Source: Cordylochernes scorpioides (Eukaryota; Arthropoda; Arachnida; Pseudoscorpiones; Chernetidae). From it: 64,000 nt of DNA. How positions within the stretch are numbered: position 1 is the first letter of the stretch; every line of letters starts with the position of its first letter. Shown here piece after piece: positions 1 to 11,547 of the stretch. The notes beneath the pieces were generated by a model. It did not search any database. It saw only the letters and a list, made by a program, of their open reading frames with translations, and was not told where the DNA came from. Both the position numbers and the translations under genes were made by a program. Where the stretch lies: positions 28,591,201 through 28,655,200 of the forward strand of contig CP092879.1 in the NCBI GenBank assembly GCA_030710605.1, in the 5' to 3' direction.

Positions 1-143
1 TTCTGTTTTCTTTTGTGTTACATACAACTAAATCGCATTAAATCGTAGTGTAATTCTTTTTTGTTGTGTGAAATAAATCGAATTGAATCGAATTGAGTCA
101 GCTCGTTCTTTCTAGAAGAAACATCAAAGAAAACGTGCTAACA
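1..143 (+). mobile_element. 3' part of a BEL/Pao-like LTR
   Basis: AT-rich sequence directly upstream of a primer-binding site and a gag-like reading frame, so it is read as the tail (R-U5) of a 5' LTR cut by the window edge. The exact LTR end is uncertain; it probably lies at the ACA near 141-143. No second LTR is visible in the window. The assignment rests on the PBS and the leader that follow. Confidence 0.45.
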
Positions 144-148
144 TTTTT

Positions 149-166
149 TGGTGCCGAAACCCGGGA
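149..166 (+). promoter_or_regulatory. Primer-binding site of an LTR retrotransposon
   Basis: TGGTGCCGAAACCCGGGA begins with TGG, the complement of the CCA tail of a tRNA, and continues as the complement of a tRNA acceptor/T-arm end. It lies a few bases after the presumed LTR end. PBS sequences of this form are familiar from insect BEL/Pao elements (recalled, not searched). Confidence 0.6.
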
Positions 167-245
167 AAGAAGTAGAAGAAATAGAAAGTTTTTAGAAGCC
201 ATAGAAATAAAGAAAGGTAAGGTTTTGAATACTAATCTTTAAAAT

Positions 246-511
246 ATGGAAACAGAAATCTTAATTTTTGAATCTCTGATTAAAAGTTTAGAATTGATAA
301 AAGAGCAGATGTAGAATATAATTTAGAAGGCAATGATAAATACGCAATTATGCAAAATAAAGAAGACTTGTTAAATTTAAAAGCTAGCTTTGATAATCAA
401 TATGTGAAATTAGTGAAATATAAAGGCATTAGTGCTGAAGAAATATTTAAGGTATCCTTTGAGGCAAAGTCTAAAATCAATTCTTTTTTGATAAAAATAA
501 ATAGATTATAA
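246..511 (+). pseudogene. Broken gag N-terminus of the BEL/Pao-like element
   Basis: An ATG at 246 opens a 22-codon frame (METEILIFES...) ending in TAG at 312. Reading continues in the -1 frame from about 305 and stays open for roughly 68 codons to TAA at 509 (ADVEYNLEGNDKYAIMQNKE... onward), rich in K, E, N and I. Position after a PBS and charged helical composition fit a Gag start. One frameshift and early loss of the rest make it non-functional. No zinc knuckle or pol follows: a SINE-like repeat and then satellite replace them. Confidence 0.4.
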
Positions 512-516
512 AGGAC

Positions 517-741
517 TGTGGCGTATGATTATAAAACAACACTTGAAGTTGCACCGCATAAGTTTATTTTCTGTGAAAAATCAATATTTATTTCAAAGAG
601 AAATATTTACTATTTCTAACTTTTTTTGGATGAAGTATGAAAGGGTGGAAATATGAAGAGTAATGGCGAACGGAAAAATAAAAGTGTCCAGGGATAAGAA
701 ACGAACCCACAACGTTCCGCTTACCGGGCAGATGCCATGTT
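517..741 (-). mobile_element. Candidate tRNA-Thr-derived SINE, copy 1
   Basis: On the minus strand a degraded tRNA-like head (about 741-685) retains the anticodon-arm and T-arm region of the tRNA at 15065-15139, then a T-rich run and a body of about 170 bp. The body recurs at 7806-8003. A tRNA-like head plus a dispersed body is SINE architecture. The A box is lost at the right end, where satellite takes over. Confidence 0.4.
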
Positions 742-744
742 CAA

Positions 745-3700
745 AGAGAAGGCGTATACACAGGTTTTATTTTGAAAAAGAAGAGAGACTCAGAGACAGA
801 AAATACACAGGTTTTATTTGAGAGAAGAACAGAGACTCAGAGACGCGTGATAGACATGTTTTATTGAGAAAAGAGCATAGACTAAGAGATGAGGGATACA
901 CAGTTTTTTTAAAGAAGAACAGAGACTCAGAGACAGGTTTTATTGAAATAAAAATATAGACTAAGAGATGAGGGATACAGGGTTTTTAAAAGAAAAACAG
1001 AGACTTAGAGAGAGGAGATACAAAGGTTTTATTTAGAGAAGAAAAGAGCCGGGGAATACACAGGTTTTATTAAAAGAAGAACAGTGACTAGAAATACACA
1101 GGTTTTATTTGAAGAAAAGAAGATACTCAGAGACGGGGAATACACGGGTTTTATTAGAGTAGAACAGACACTCAGAGTCGGGGATACACAAGTTTTATTA
1201 AAATAAGAACTGAGACTCAGCGACAGGAAATACACAGGTTTTAATTAAAAGAAGAACCGAGAACCTGAGATAGAGATACACAGTTTTTATTAAAATAAAA
1301 ACATATATTAAAAGGTGGGGGTACACAGTTTTGAAAAAAAAAGAACATAGACTCAGAGATGGGAGATACACAGATTCTTTCCTAAGAAGAACATAGACTT
1401 AGAGATAGGAAATACACAGGTTTATTTAAAGAAGAACAGAGACTAAGAGACGGTGAATAAAGGGTTTCATTTGAAGTGGAGCATAGACTCAGAAACGGGA
1501 AATATACAGGTTTATATAGGGAATAACATGAGATTTAGAGACGGGGAATACACAGGTTTTATTTGAAGTAGGACAGAGACTCAGAGTCGGGGATACACAG
1601 GTTTTATTGAAATAGAAACATAGACTCAGATGTGGGATATACACAGGTTTTCTTAAAATAGAACAGAGACTCAGCGACAGGAAATACACTGGTTTTAATT
1701 AAAAGAAGAACCGAGAACCTGAGATAGAGATACGCAGTTTTTATTAAAAGAAAACCTATATTAAAGTTTGGGGGATACACAGTTTGAAAAAAAAAAGAAC
1801 ATAAACTCAGAGACGGGTAATTCACAGGTTTTATTTTAAAAAAGAACAGAGACTCAGAGACGGGGATACACAGGTTTTATTTGAAAAAGAACGGGGACTT
1901 AGAGACGGAGAATACATAGGTTCTATTTAAAGAAGAACAGAGTCTCAGAGATGGGAAATACAAAGGTTTATTTAAAAACAACAGAGACTCAGAGACGGGA
2001 TATACACGGGTTTTATTTGAGACCCCAAAGAGATTTAGAGACAGGGAATAAACAAGTTTTAATAAAAAAGAACAGAGACTCAGAGACCGGTGATACACAG
2101 GTTTTATTAAAAAAAATAACAGATACTCAGAGACGGGGAATACACAGTTTTTATTAAAAGAAGAGAATAGACTAAGAGATGAGAAATACCCAGGTTTTTA
2201 AAAAAAGAGCATAAACCTGGAATACACAGGTTTTATCTGAAATAAAACAGAGACTCAGAGAAGAAAATATACATGTTTTATATAGGGAAGAAAATGAAAT
2301 TCAGAGACGGGGAATACCTAGGTTTTTTTTTAAGTAAAACAGACTTAGAGGTAAGGAAAACGCAGGTTTTATTTAAAGTAGGTAGAGACTCAGAGACTGG
2401 GGATACGCAGGTTTCATTACAAGAAGAACATAGACTCAGATGGAATATACACAGTTTTTCAAAAAAAGAACAGAGACTCAGAGGTGGGGAATACACAGGT
2501 TTTATTTAAAGTAGGACAGAGACACAGAGACGGGGGATACGCAGGTTTCATTAAAAGACGAACATAGACTCAGATGTGATATACACAGTTTTCCAAAAAT
2601 AATTAACAGAGATTCAGAGACGCGTGATACACATGTTTTATTGAGAAGAGCAAAAACTTTGAAATGGGGAATACACAGTTTTTTTTTTAAAGAAGAACAG
2701 ATACTAAGAGACAGGTCATACGCAGGTTTTATTGAGAGAAGAATATAGACTAAGAGATGAGGGATACACAGTTTTTTTAAAGAAGAAAAGAGATTCAGAG
2801 ACGGGGAATACACGGGTTTTATTTAGAGTATAACAGACATCCAAAGACGGAGATACAAATGTTTTATTGAAAGATAAAAATAGACTCAGATGTGGGAAAT
2901 ATACAGGTTTCAATTAAAAGGAAAACCGAGAACCAAATATAGAGATACGCAGTTTTTATTGAAAGAAAAACATAGATTAAAAGGTGGTGGATAGACAGGT
3001 TTTTTTAAAATGAAGAACATAGACTCAAAGACGGGCTATACACAGATTTTATTTTAAAAAGCAGAGATTCATAGACGAGGGATTCGCAGATTTTATTTAA
3101 AGAAGAACAGAGACTTAGAGACGGGAAATGCATTGTTTTAATAAAAAAAAGGAACATTGACTTAGAAATGGGTAATACACAGGTTTATTTGAATAAGAAA
3201 AGAGACCCAGATACAGGAATAAATATGTTTTATTTAAAGAAAAACAGAGACTCAGAAACGGAGAAAACACAGGTTTTTTAAAAGAAGAATAACGACTAAG
3301 AGACGGGCGATACACAGGTTTTATTAAAAGAAGAACATAGATTAAGAGATAGGAGATACACTGTTTTTTAAAAGAAGAACATAGCCTGGATATTCACAGG
3401 TGTCATTCAAAGAAGATCGATGACTCAAAGTTGGGGACACACACGTTTTATTAGAAAAAGAACAGAGATTCAGAAACGTGGGATACACAGATTTTATTTA
3501 AAGAAGAATATAGACTCAGAGGTGAGATACACATGTTTTATCAAAAGAAGAACATAGACTAAGAGATGGGGATACACATGTTTTATCAAAAGAAGAACAT
3601 AGAATAAGAGATGGGGGTAGACCGTTTTTTTTTTTTAAATACAAACTAAGATTAAGAGATAGGTGTTACACAGATTTTATTAAAAGAATAACATAGACTC

Positions 3701-4277
3701 AGAGGTGAGGATACACATTGTGTATTAAAATAAAAACAGAGACTTAGAAATGGCTGATACACAAATATTTTGAAGAAAAAACAATACTCAGAGGTGGGGA
3801 TATACATGTTTAATTAAAATAAGAACATAGACTTAAAGATGTTTGATACACAGATTTCTTTTAAAAATTAACATCGACTCAGAGACAGGGGGGATACATA
3901 GGTTTTAATAAAAGAAGAACATAGACTAAGAGATGAGAGATACACAGGGTTTATTAAAAAAACAATTGATACCCAGAGACAAGTCATACACAGGTTTTAT
4001 TAAAAGAAGAATATAGATTAGGATATGAGGGATATACAGGTTTCATTAAAAGAAGAACAGAGGCGAGAATACACGGGTTAATTTGAAGTTGAAGAGACTC
4101 AGAGATGGGGAATACACATGTCTGTTTGAAGAAATTAATAGACTCAGAGACGGAAAATACACAGGTTTTATTAAAAGAAAAACATTGGTTAAGAGATGTG
4201 GGATACACAGTTAAAAAAAAAACAAGAACAGAGACTCAGATATAGGTCATACACAGATTTTATTAAAAGAAGAATTT
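745..4277. repeat. Satellite array 1, ~46-bp monomer
   Basis: Tandem copies of a unit close to ACAGAGACTCAGAGACGGGG followed by AATACACAGGTTTTATTTAA and AGAAGA. Monomers differ by substitutions, small indels and missing halves, so the array is old or poorly homogenised. Because 46 is not a multiple of 3, open frames arise by chance and give repeated peptides with motifs such as LNKTCV and SLSLCS; I do not regard them as genes. Confidence 0.95.
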
Positions 4278-5537
4278 AGACTAATAATCAAGTGGGCGGC
4301 CAGGGAGGCAACGGTGTTCCCGGCGGTGATCGTGCAGCCCAGGATATTTAGCGATTCGGACGTCCAGGAGATCCCCAGAGAAGAATCCGTCCGGTGCTTT
4401 CAGAAACCGAACCAGAGCCCGCAGCTCTTGCGAAATTGACAGCCACCGCGGAGGCCATGCGGAACTCCTCGAAGATCAGGGAACGAGTTCAAACTGAGCG
4501 TCGTCCCTGATGAAGAGTACGATGTCATCCGCATAGGCGACCACTATGCCGTGGCCCAAGATCTTCTGTAGGCGGCGTAAGAGTGGCCCAACTCCGATGC
4601 TAAAGAGTGCGGCACTGAGACGGCAGCCCTGCCTCACCCCGTTGGGAAACGGGAAGGCTTTGGCGTAGACATCACCGACCCGGATGGAGGCGTCTGCCCC
4701 GCCGTAGAAGGCAACAATCCACCCCTTGGTAGGTAGATGGTAGGCTCAGCTTCTCCAGAAGGGCGAACAGGTAGCTCCTGCTCAGGGTATCGAACGCCGA
4801 CTTCAGGTCCAGGGAGATGCCAGCCAGCGACGTGTCCTATCTGGATGACCCGGCGCGGCTTCGTCAGGCACTTCAGACACGTCAGATATTCCAGGAGGAT
4901 GACCGTCCTGGAACGGCGTAGGTTTGACAGTCGGGCACCAGGTCTGGCAGATGACGTCGCAGGTGGGCCATGAGCACGACGCTGAGGACCCTGTAGTCGG
5001 TCGTTGGCAGGCTGATAGGCCTGAATGCCTGTAGACCCGGACCACCGTGCACCTTCGGCAGCAGGATGACCTTACTGCGCCTTGAGGATGGAGGCAAGAC
5101 CCCGCGGAGTCGAGAAGCCTCGAAGACTTGCCAAAGAACTTCGACGAAGAATTCTTCAAAGGCTTTGAAAAACTCGCCAGGTAGTCCGTCCCCTCCCGAA
5201 GCACGGCCGTTTGGTAGGCGGTGGATGGCTGCCGCTATCTGGTCGCGGGAGATGTCGGCGAGATAGAGCTGATCTCACTCGTCGAACTCCAGGGGGAGGC
5301 ACTTCAGCTAGGAAGTCGGCGATGGCTTCTTTTGAGCTTGGAGCCTGAGCGAAGCGACTGCTTAAGCGTCTTAAAAATAACGCCTAAGCTGGCCCCCGGA
5401 GATGGAGAAAGAGCGACGTCTGGCTCGGAGGGAACGCCCGAGGTCCGACAAGGAAGGATAGTCGGAGCGGGCAGTGTCGTCCTCCAGTCTCCGCTTTAGG
5501 AAGTGGCTTGTTCTCCTGATGTATTCACCGCCGGACT
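4278..5537 (-). mobile_element. LINE (non-LTR retrotransposon) copy A, truncated
   Basis: GC-rich island in satellite. On the minus strand, from the right, it encodes an arginine-rich stretch, then the RT finger region (KVILLPKVHG, FRPISLPTTDYRVL, AVPGRSS around 5060-4890), then the catalytic YADDIVLF box at about 4535-4515. It is closely related to copies B and C. Frames are shifted several times, so no intact ORF exists. It lacks an endonuclease domain at its 5' side and the C-terminal part at its 3' side (left edge near 4278 corresponds to about 50830 of copy B). The GVRQ-C-LS form with LLRRL and AYADD...RD resembles the L1/Tx1 group; this clade call is an inference. Confidence 0.8.
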
Positions 5538-5690
5538 CGGAGAGAGAGAGAGAGAGAAAATACACAGGTGTTATTTAAAGAAAAACAGAGACTCATAGAC
5601 GGGGGGATACACAGGTTTTATTAAAAGAATAACATAGACTAAGAGACGGGGGATACACAGGTTTTATTTAAAAACATACAGAGACTCATT
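5538..5690. repeat. Short satellite array next to LINE A
   Basis: An (AG)n run followed by about three 46-bp-type monomers. It separates LINE A from the paralogous block, exactly as 58429-58640 does beside LINE C. Confidence 0.9.
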
Positions 5691-7805
5691 TTATAGGGAA
5701 ATATACAGAAATAATAGACTTAGAAATGCACATGTTATAGAACAAAAATATACATTTATAATACACTGGGAATTTCATATGTTATAGGCAAAAGATACAG
5801 AGATAAAATATATTGGGAAATTACTCCTGTTATTGGTAAAAAGGGGCCAATGTTTACTCATATTTCTGACGCACGTTGGATTTGTTAGAACTGATCATGA
5901 TCAGTATATCTTCGCGAAAATGTATCATCGATGGCTAGGCTCAGGAAATTCCTTTTTCTTATCACTTTCTGAAAGAGTTCTTCGAATAGATCTGTGAACT
6001 TGGTGGAGTGAGCTGTGCTGAAGACGCATAGTCTGCTGAAGTCATGGCTTCCGCTCAGACAACACTTTCTGCTTTATAAAGCCTGGCGATAGTCCGATGG
6101 AGCCGAGCTGAGAGAGGTCAAGATTCCCAATACAAATTGTTGGAAATTGAATCAGGTCGGTGAGACGATTATCGACAGCAGAGAAATTTCCACCGACGAC
6201 GATCTTTCATAGGTTCTATCGATAATTTCTAGAAAAAAATATATCTTCCTGAATGGCATAAAAAACACATTTCGGAGGTTGATATGTAGGTGATGCCGCG
6301 AATGACCGCAAACTTGCAGATTACTAATATTGGATAATGTCCGCTAAGGCCCGCATACTTGTGTGATTTGAGGACGTAACGGATGGTATTTATATTTGAA
6401 GAATCTTGAAGAGCTCAGCCGAGAGCTTGTATTTCTCAAAAAAATACTCGATAATTATCTTTCACGTAGAACTAATCAAAGTAATTCACAAGCTCGCAGG
6501 GCGGGTAGCTTCATCTCAGCGACTTCCTTAGTTGGAATCGCTCACTGAAGTTATCAAAGTCTAGGCTCTTGAGTTTCTCATCTCACCTAATTCCTTCTAG
6601 TGTTAGGAATGAGGGCTGGTCGGTCTCAGGCTCAAACATGAATTGCATTAATTTCAACCTTTATAGAAAAATACTCGCCATAAAGTTGTAGAGAATGCCT
6701 ACAGGGGCGGTCAGGGCTTCTACTGAACTAGACTTGAAGTTGCATGTCTACACCTCAAAGTTGTTCAGCTGATGTTATCACGGAGTCGTTAGAGCTGGTT
6801 TCTGAGCATTCATTTGCGGAATGTAACTCGACATCGGAACAGAATTTTCAGAAGCTGGAATCTCCCGAAGAAAGTCGAAGCAGTTCATCGCTGATGGAGC
6901 CATGCCAGGACGACGAATTGTTGCCATCGACGTAAGCAGAGGACAATTGGCTCGTTAATATCCTTGGCAATTTACGCTTGAAACACTTTATGCGGCAAGG
7001 TTGTTAACGAAATAACTCTCTTCAGCCTCCAACTGTCGTGTCTAAACAAAATAAAATATTTTTTAAAATGGTCATAAAGTATCGCTGATTTTTTTATTGT
7101 TGAAAACGAACGGCACCTTATCGAATATTCGCTTCGCATTGTTCCTGTAAAGATTGAATGCTTTAGAATGTTGTTGCTAATGGTGAAGTCCACCTTGATA
7201 GGGTTTTCTGACTGCTCCACCTTCGACAGTTCAACCTTTACTTGACTACAATCTTCATTCGTTCGAAGACCGATCCGCTTCAAGAATGGCCTTCATTTTT
7301 TTTATGTAGTCCAAGGTCAAGAAGTTTGTAGAATGCCTCAATAAGAAGAGTTGGTTGAATGTAGATACGCCAGACAGTACCTTATATTGGGTCTACTGTA
7401 GCCTGATGGTACAGATTTCAGTGATCAGGTCTTCGTTCACTTAGTTACACACGTTCCTCAGTCTCTGCGAATTGTTTGTATCTGCTCTAGGAGGCTTTGT
7501 TGGTTAGCCGCTGTATTTCAGTCCTTGTCTCAGTCTCTTGTTGTCATTAGACATTTAAAATTCATGAATTTCAACTTCCTATTTTTATCTTGGCAAGTTC
7601 GGCCGAATTTACAAGGCTTTTCTACGTGGTAATATTCGCATCTTGGCGCTGTTCAAAATATTTGTAAAATATCTTGTACATAACAGCTTTTTTTGGCTGA
7701 TAACTGATATGTAGCTTGATCGATATTAATCCAATTCTCAAGAAGTAGACTAACTTTATATAGTATCTGGGGAGGGATTTATATTACTCAATTTATATCA
7801 CAATA
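5691..7805. repeat. Paralogous block, copy 1
   Basis: Aligns by eye almost throughout with 58641-59273 plus 62375-63960, in the same orientation and order. Shared landmarks include the stretch around 5880-5960, the AGTCCGATGGAGCCGAG region near 6090 and the ACACACGTTCCTCAGTCTCT region near 7448. Copy 1 lacks the 3.1-kb fold-back found in copy 2; the empty position is near 6225-6245. Together with LINE A and the satellite this makes a duplicated segment of at least 3.7 kb. Confidence 0.85.
6260..7440 (-). pseudogene. Decayed unrecognised coding region, copy 1
   Basis: On the minus strand several peptide blocks are conserved with 62460-63600, including an N-terminal block beginning near 7440 with NEDLITEICTIRLQ, a block with VDFTISNNI near 7190 and a block containing GSISDELLRL near 6880. 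Copy 1 has extra stops and a 4-bp insertion in the last block. Conservation of peptide blocks between diverged copies argues for former coding, but I recognise no family. A gene of the host, of a transposon or of an endogenous DNA virus are all possible. Confidence 0.4.
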
Positions 7806-8003
7806 TATTACACTGCGGCCTGTGATTATAAAACGACACTTGAAGTTACACCGTATGAGTTTCTTTTTAACGAAAAAATCAAATTTTTATTTCAAGGTGA
7901 AATATCGACTATTTCTAACCTTTTTGGATGAGTATGAAAGGATGAATTATGAAAAGTAATGAATAACGGAAAAATAAAAGTATCCAGGGATGGGAAAAGA
8001 AAT
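7806..8003 (-). mobile_element. Candidate tRNA-derived SINE, copy 2 (body only)
   Basis: Matches 517-705 and interrupts the paralogous block: in copy 2 of the block (63960-63990) this segment is missing and the flanks are nearly joined. That makes it an insertion into copy 1. Only the first bases of the tRNA-like head (TATCCAGGGATGGGAA side) remain. Confidence 0.45.
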
Positions 8004-9451
8004 TCATGCGTCCCACTATCGCAAGTTTCGTTTTTATACAAGTATACATTGAAAAAGCAAAACTTAAGTGCGAGAACATTTGTATAAAGGTATGAGGTCG
8101 AATTTATAGTGTTTCAAAGATATCATATATAAAAACAAATAATTTCACCAAACCAGGATTTGCATTGTAACTAATAAGAAAATGATCTTGATCAAGCATT
8201 TTTATGTTCTTAGTAAAAATATATACCTTAAAAAACGAAAATAGCAAGTAAAAGATAATTTACTGAGTATCTTAAAATTTTTAATTTTCAAAGTGTATAT
8301 TTCAATTTTATTGTTCACTGAGTGGAATATTTAAAAAGTTACCATTATATTCTTTTATACACGCATGTTTTCAAATCCTATTCTCAAGTCCACAAACAGA
8401 CAATTTATATATATATTGGAATATGAATAAAAGAGTTTAAATTTGTGCAATTTGTTTTATATTTTCGGAATTTTCACAGTAAATTTGTAGGTTATTTATC
8501 TTTAAATCTAGACTAAATTTCGCGATGTTTTATCCATAACACCCAACACCATTTTATAGAGACTCTTGAAGGTATTAATGTAATGATAATATATGTGAAT
8601 GTAACTTTGTTTCTGATCTACTAATTTTCTTTTAGAATTTTACTCAAATAAAATTATAGAAACAAAAAGAAGATGTATCCACGTGTAATCTCAGGTTCTA
8701 GAAGGACTTAACGCATTTTGTCAAAGATTTCAGAGCCAAAGAAGAGTAAAACTGTGGTCTAGAAAACAACAGTAGAAGGGAACAAACCTACCTGACTGGT
8801 CCTCTCCTCTTCCCTGGAAACAACATCGAAATCTTACTTTATCTTCCTTCACAAAACACAGAATATTGTATTGATACCATAATGTATATGGTTTTATAGC
8901 ACATATATATATAACATAAAGTTGCGTGAGGATGATATCCATGTACCAAAAGAGGCACCTCTCTCTTTAATTGTGCATTAGAATGATGCACTGTGCATCA
9001 CCCGAGTAAAATAATTTACTAATGATGATAAATAAAAATGACCCACAAATTCAAACAAAAATTCAATCTGTATCCAATGGTTTTGGGCTTTGGCTCACAT
9101 CAGTACTTTCCCTAACCGACCCAAAATTCACTCTGTAATTCAGGCGTTGAAGAATTCCAACCACCACGTGAGCCTTGCTTACAACCAACCCTTGGTGACT
9201 CTTATCTATCTTCCACTTAATGTCCCACTCATTCTTACAACTTTGTCAACCTTATAGCAGCTCAGGACCTTTTATAGAATTATTAATTAATCAATTATCG
9301 ATAATTATTGCCAACAATATTGTCATTTCAAAATCCTAATCTTCACCCTTGATTTATGGAAATTTATTTTGTAGTTTCTCTTTAGCATATCTACCGACCC
9401 ACACCATCTAGCCACTGGTGTGTTCGTCACAGGATGCAGATTGACTAACTG
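8004..9451. other. No gene recognised; AT-rich spacer
   Basis: The first 30 bp still match the end of the window (63985-64000), after which copy 1 continues alone. The rest is AT-rich with stops in all frames. A 70-aa frame at 8942-8730 on the minus strand shows no family features. Confidence 0.6.
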
Positions 9452-9830
9452 CTAGATGTTTATCAACTCCTTTTTGTTCGCACTTGAACAATCTGCATCG
9501 AGCGGCACAGTTCGCTCCTTCTTCTCGCGCCACACGTTCGCCACACGGACCCTGTCTTCAAATCTATGTTTGTCCCTTGTCCAAACCAGCACGATATAAC
9601 CTACTTCCGATATTTCCCACGGATGTACGTTAAACATTGTCGCTGATTTTGTCAGGTCCGTCATTATTTCGCGCAGACATGGGTTTTACGTTCAACCCAT
9701 CGCGAAATCATCGTCTAAAACAAGCTCCCACGACGGTTCAAACACCTCGTGTCCGAGCAGCTTGTCACCTGTAAAGGACAACGCCGTCCTCGTCCCAATT
9801 TTTGGCACTGTGCGCGCATACTTTCCTCCA
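9452..9830 (-). pseudogene. Unrecognised coding-like fragment
   Basis: A 70-aa open frame (9664-9452) has a balanced protein-like composition (WEISEVGYIVLVWTRDKHRF) and, after a stop just upstream, a second protein-like stretch on the same strand (LLGHEVFEPSWELVLDDDF, about 9760-9700). The GC content is above the neighbours. I know no matching family. It could be a broken transposon or a decayed exon. Confidence 0.3.
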
Positions 9831-9869
9831 ATTAGTTAAAACTACTAAGGTCTCATGGTATCGATATAA

Positions 9870-10240
9870 TTAAAGTGGAAAGGCCCAAAGCAAGTTTGCC
9901 CTCGCTCTGTTCGCCTATATTCTACTTTTGTATCTCGAACTATTTTATCTTCGCAAATTAAATATAAGTCCATTCGACTTCCTCACCTACACACGGGACT
10001 TTTCCCCTCGGACTCGCTACACAAGTAACTGCATAGATAAGGTAGAATAGCCCAAAGCAAGTTTCCCCTCGCTCTGTTCGCCAAAATTCTAACATTGTAT
10101 GTAGTTCTATATTTACCTCAGTCCTAAGCTCACACAATTTCCAACCTCAATCTCATTTCTCGTACTCTACACCTATAGCATAGAAAGCCCATGCCAAGTT
10201 TCCCCTTGCTATGTCCGCCTGAAAAATATCTTAAAGTGTA
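9870..10240. repeat. Three spaced copies of a ~40-bp motif
   Basis: A block around GCCCAAAGCAAGTTTSCCC continuing with TCGCTCTGTTCGCC occurs at about 9885, 10050 and 10185, with unrelated AT-rich sequence between the copies. The third copy is more diverged. The spacing (about 165 and 135 bp) is irregular. Confidence 0.7.
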
Positions 10241-10539
10241 GAGTTTCTCAGTCTTAATGACCTTCAGAATTTCACCATGTGTATGTGACTCCCCTTCTCG
10301 TTGTTCACACTCCTCAATATAATTTCCCTTATAATACATTAGATGTTATTATTTATAGCCTTTTATAACCTTGATATTTTCAAAAATTCCCTTAAATATC
10401 AAACTCTCCGGTGTTGTAAAACTGCTTGTAAATAATATTTACTTGTGTACTATACAATATTTTATTTAAATAAAACTATGTTACCATAACCTTAATTAAT
10501 TTCAACTGTAAAATTATTTTCTCTATTACTGGCTTCATC

Positions 10540-10870
10540 AGCTTTAAGTATACTCAACCCATGTTCAGCCTTCTTCAACGGGGGCCATATGTCATAATAT
10601 ATGCTCTTCCAGGAATAATAAAGAAAACCTACAGTCAACCCAGAGAGAGAGGGCGGGTAAGGATCGGTCACTTGAGACAGCAGCGACATTCCAAGAGGCG
10701 ACCACAGGGGCCGTTACTTGGAACCTCAGGACTAATTAAGACAGTTGGTGATTGTGTTCGACACACGGAACGGCCGGCCGCTCAGCGGTGGCTGGCCCGT
10801 CTATCTCTCTCGCTGGTTGTCTGGGTTCATCTTCCAACTTGTGGTGTGATTATTTCTCTTTCCCCACCTT
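10540..10870. repeat. Dispersed repeat (inverse of 42785-43090)
   Basis: The reverse complement matches 42785-43090 over several blocks, for instance the AGAGCATATATTATGACATA segment and the GAGAGAAATAATCACAC segment. It contains GGCCGGCCGCTCAGCGG, unusually GC-rich for this region. No coding capacity is clear: the 150-aa frame here overlaps the repeat and AT-rich flank. Confidence 0.65.
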
Positions 10871-11547
10871 ATTATTATATTGCCACATATATATATGTAT
10901 TTTTTTTCTATTATGTTCACTCTCTCTTAGAGCTCTCATCTCTGGCAGTGATTAATAATATACAACAAGCTAAAATTATTGTGAGCCAACTATTTTGTAT
11001 TTGTTTACTGTAAAGATGCAATGGCATTATAGCTAGTATCTTTTCCTTATAATTTTTCCAATTTTGTCTTCTCCAAAAATAATTTTAGTCTCTTAAAAGT
11101 CTAAAGACTTTTTAGCCACATTTTGACTATTTCCATGTATTTTGTTCAGATACTGTTAGTGTAGTTAGATTTCACACGTACGAACTCCCCATTAATTGAA
11201 AGAGATTAATATATAAATTTCGTAAAGTTCAGTTTGAAGATCATTACGTTTAACTGAAACGGCGGTAACTAAATAAAGGAATTGGTTGTGTTCATGTGAG
11301 TGAAGTGTAGACATTTTTTTCCAATTTCGGTTTAGTTTCTTTAACACTCTGTAGGTAATGTTGGAGTTTCTTGTAAAGGTTAAACTGTTCACAAAACTGT
11401 CTATATATTATGTTCCAGTGTGTGTTACATGTGTTATGAGAATGTAAAAAAGATTGAATCCGGCAGGAAATGAAAGAAAAAGCCATTCGAGAAGGACACA
11501 ATGCAAGGATGTATTTTTGTGTAATGTTGGTGACAGGTTTGACGGTG
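10871..11547. other. AT-rich spacer, nothing recognised
   Basis: No open frame with family features, no repeat matching elsewhere in the window. Satellite begins at about 11548. Confidence 0.6.

Noticed and set aside
1029..4208. Many 60-100 aa frames with repeated peptides (SLSLCSS, NKTCVFPVSES and similar) in the satellite arrays, here and at 11.4-13.7, 47.5-49.2 and 51.3-55.7 kb
   Set aside because: They are chance readings of the 46-bp satellite; the period is not a multiple of three and frames drift from monomer to monomer.
745..4277. Satellite as a CRISPR-like array
   Set aside because: No constant repeat with unique spacers: the whole unit repeats, and the genome is eukaryotic.
6744..6935. 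63-aa plus-strand frame rich in S and E
   Set aside because: Antisense to the decayed minus-strand block shared with 62.9-63.1 kb; not preserved in the second copy.
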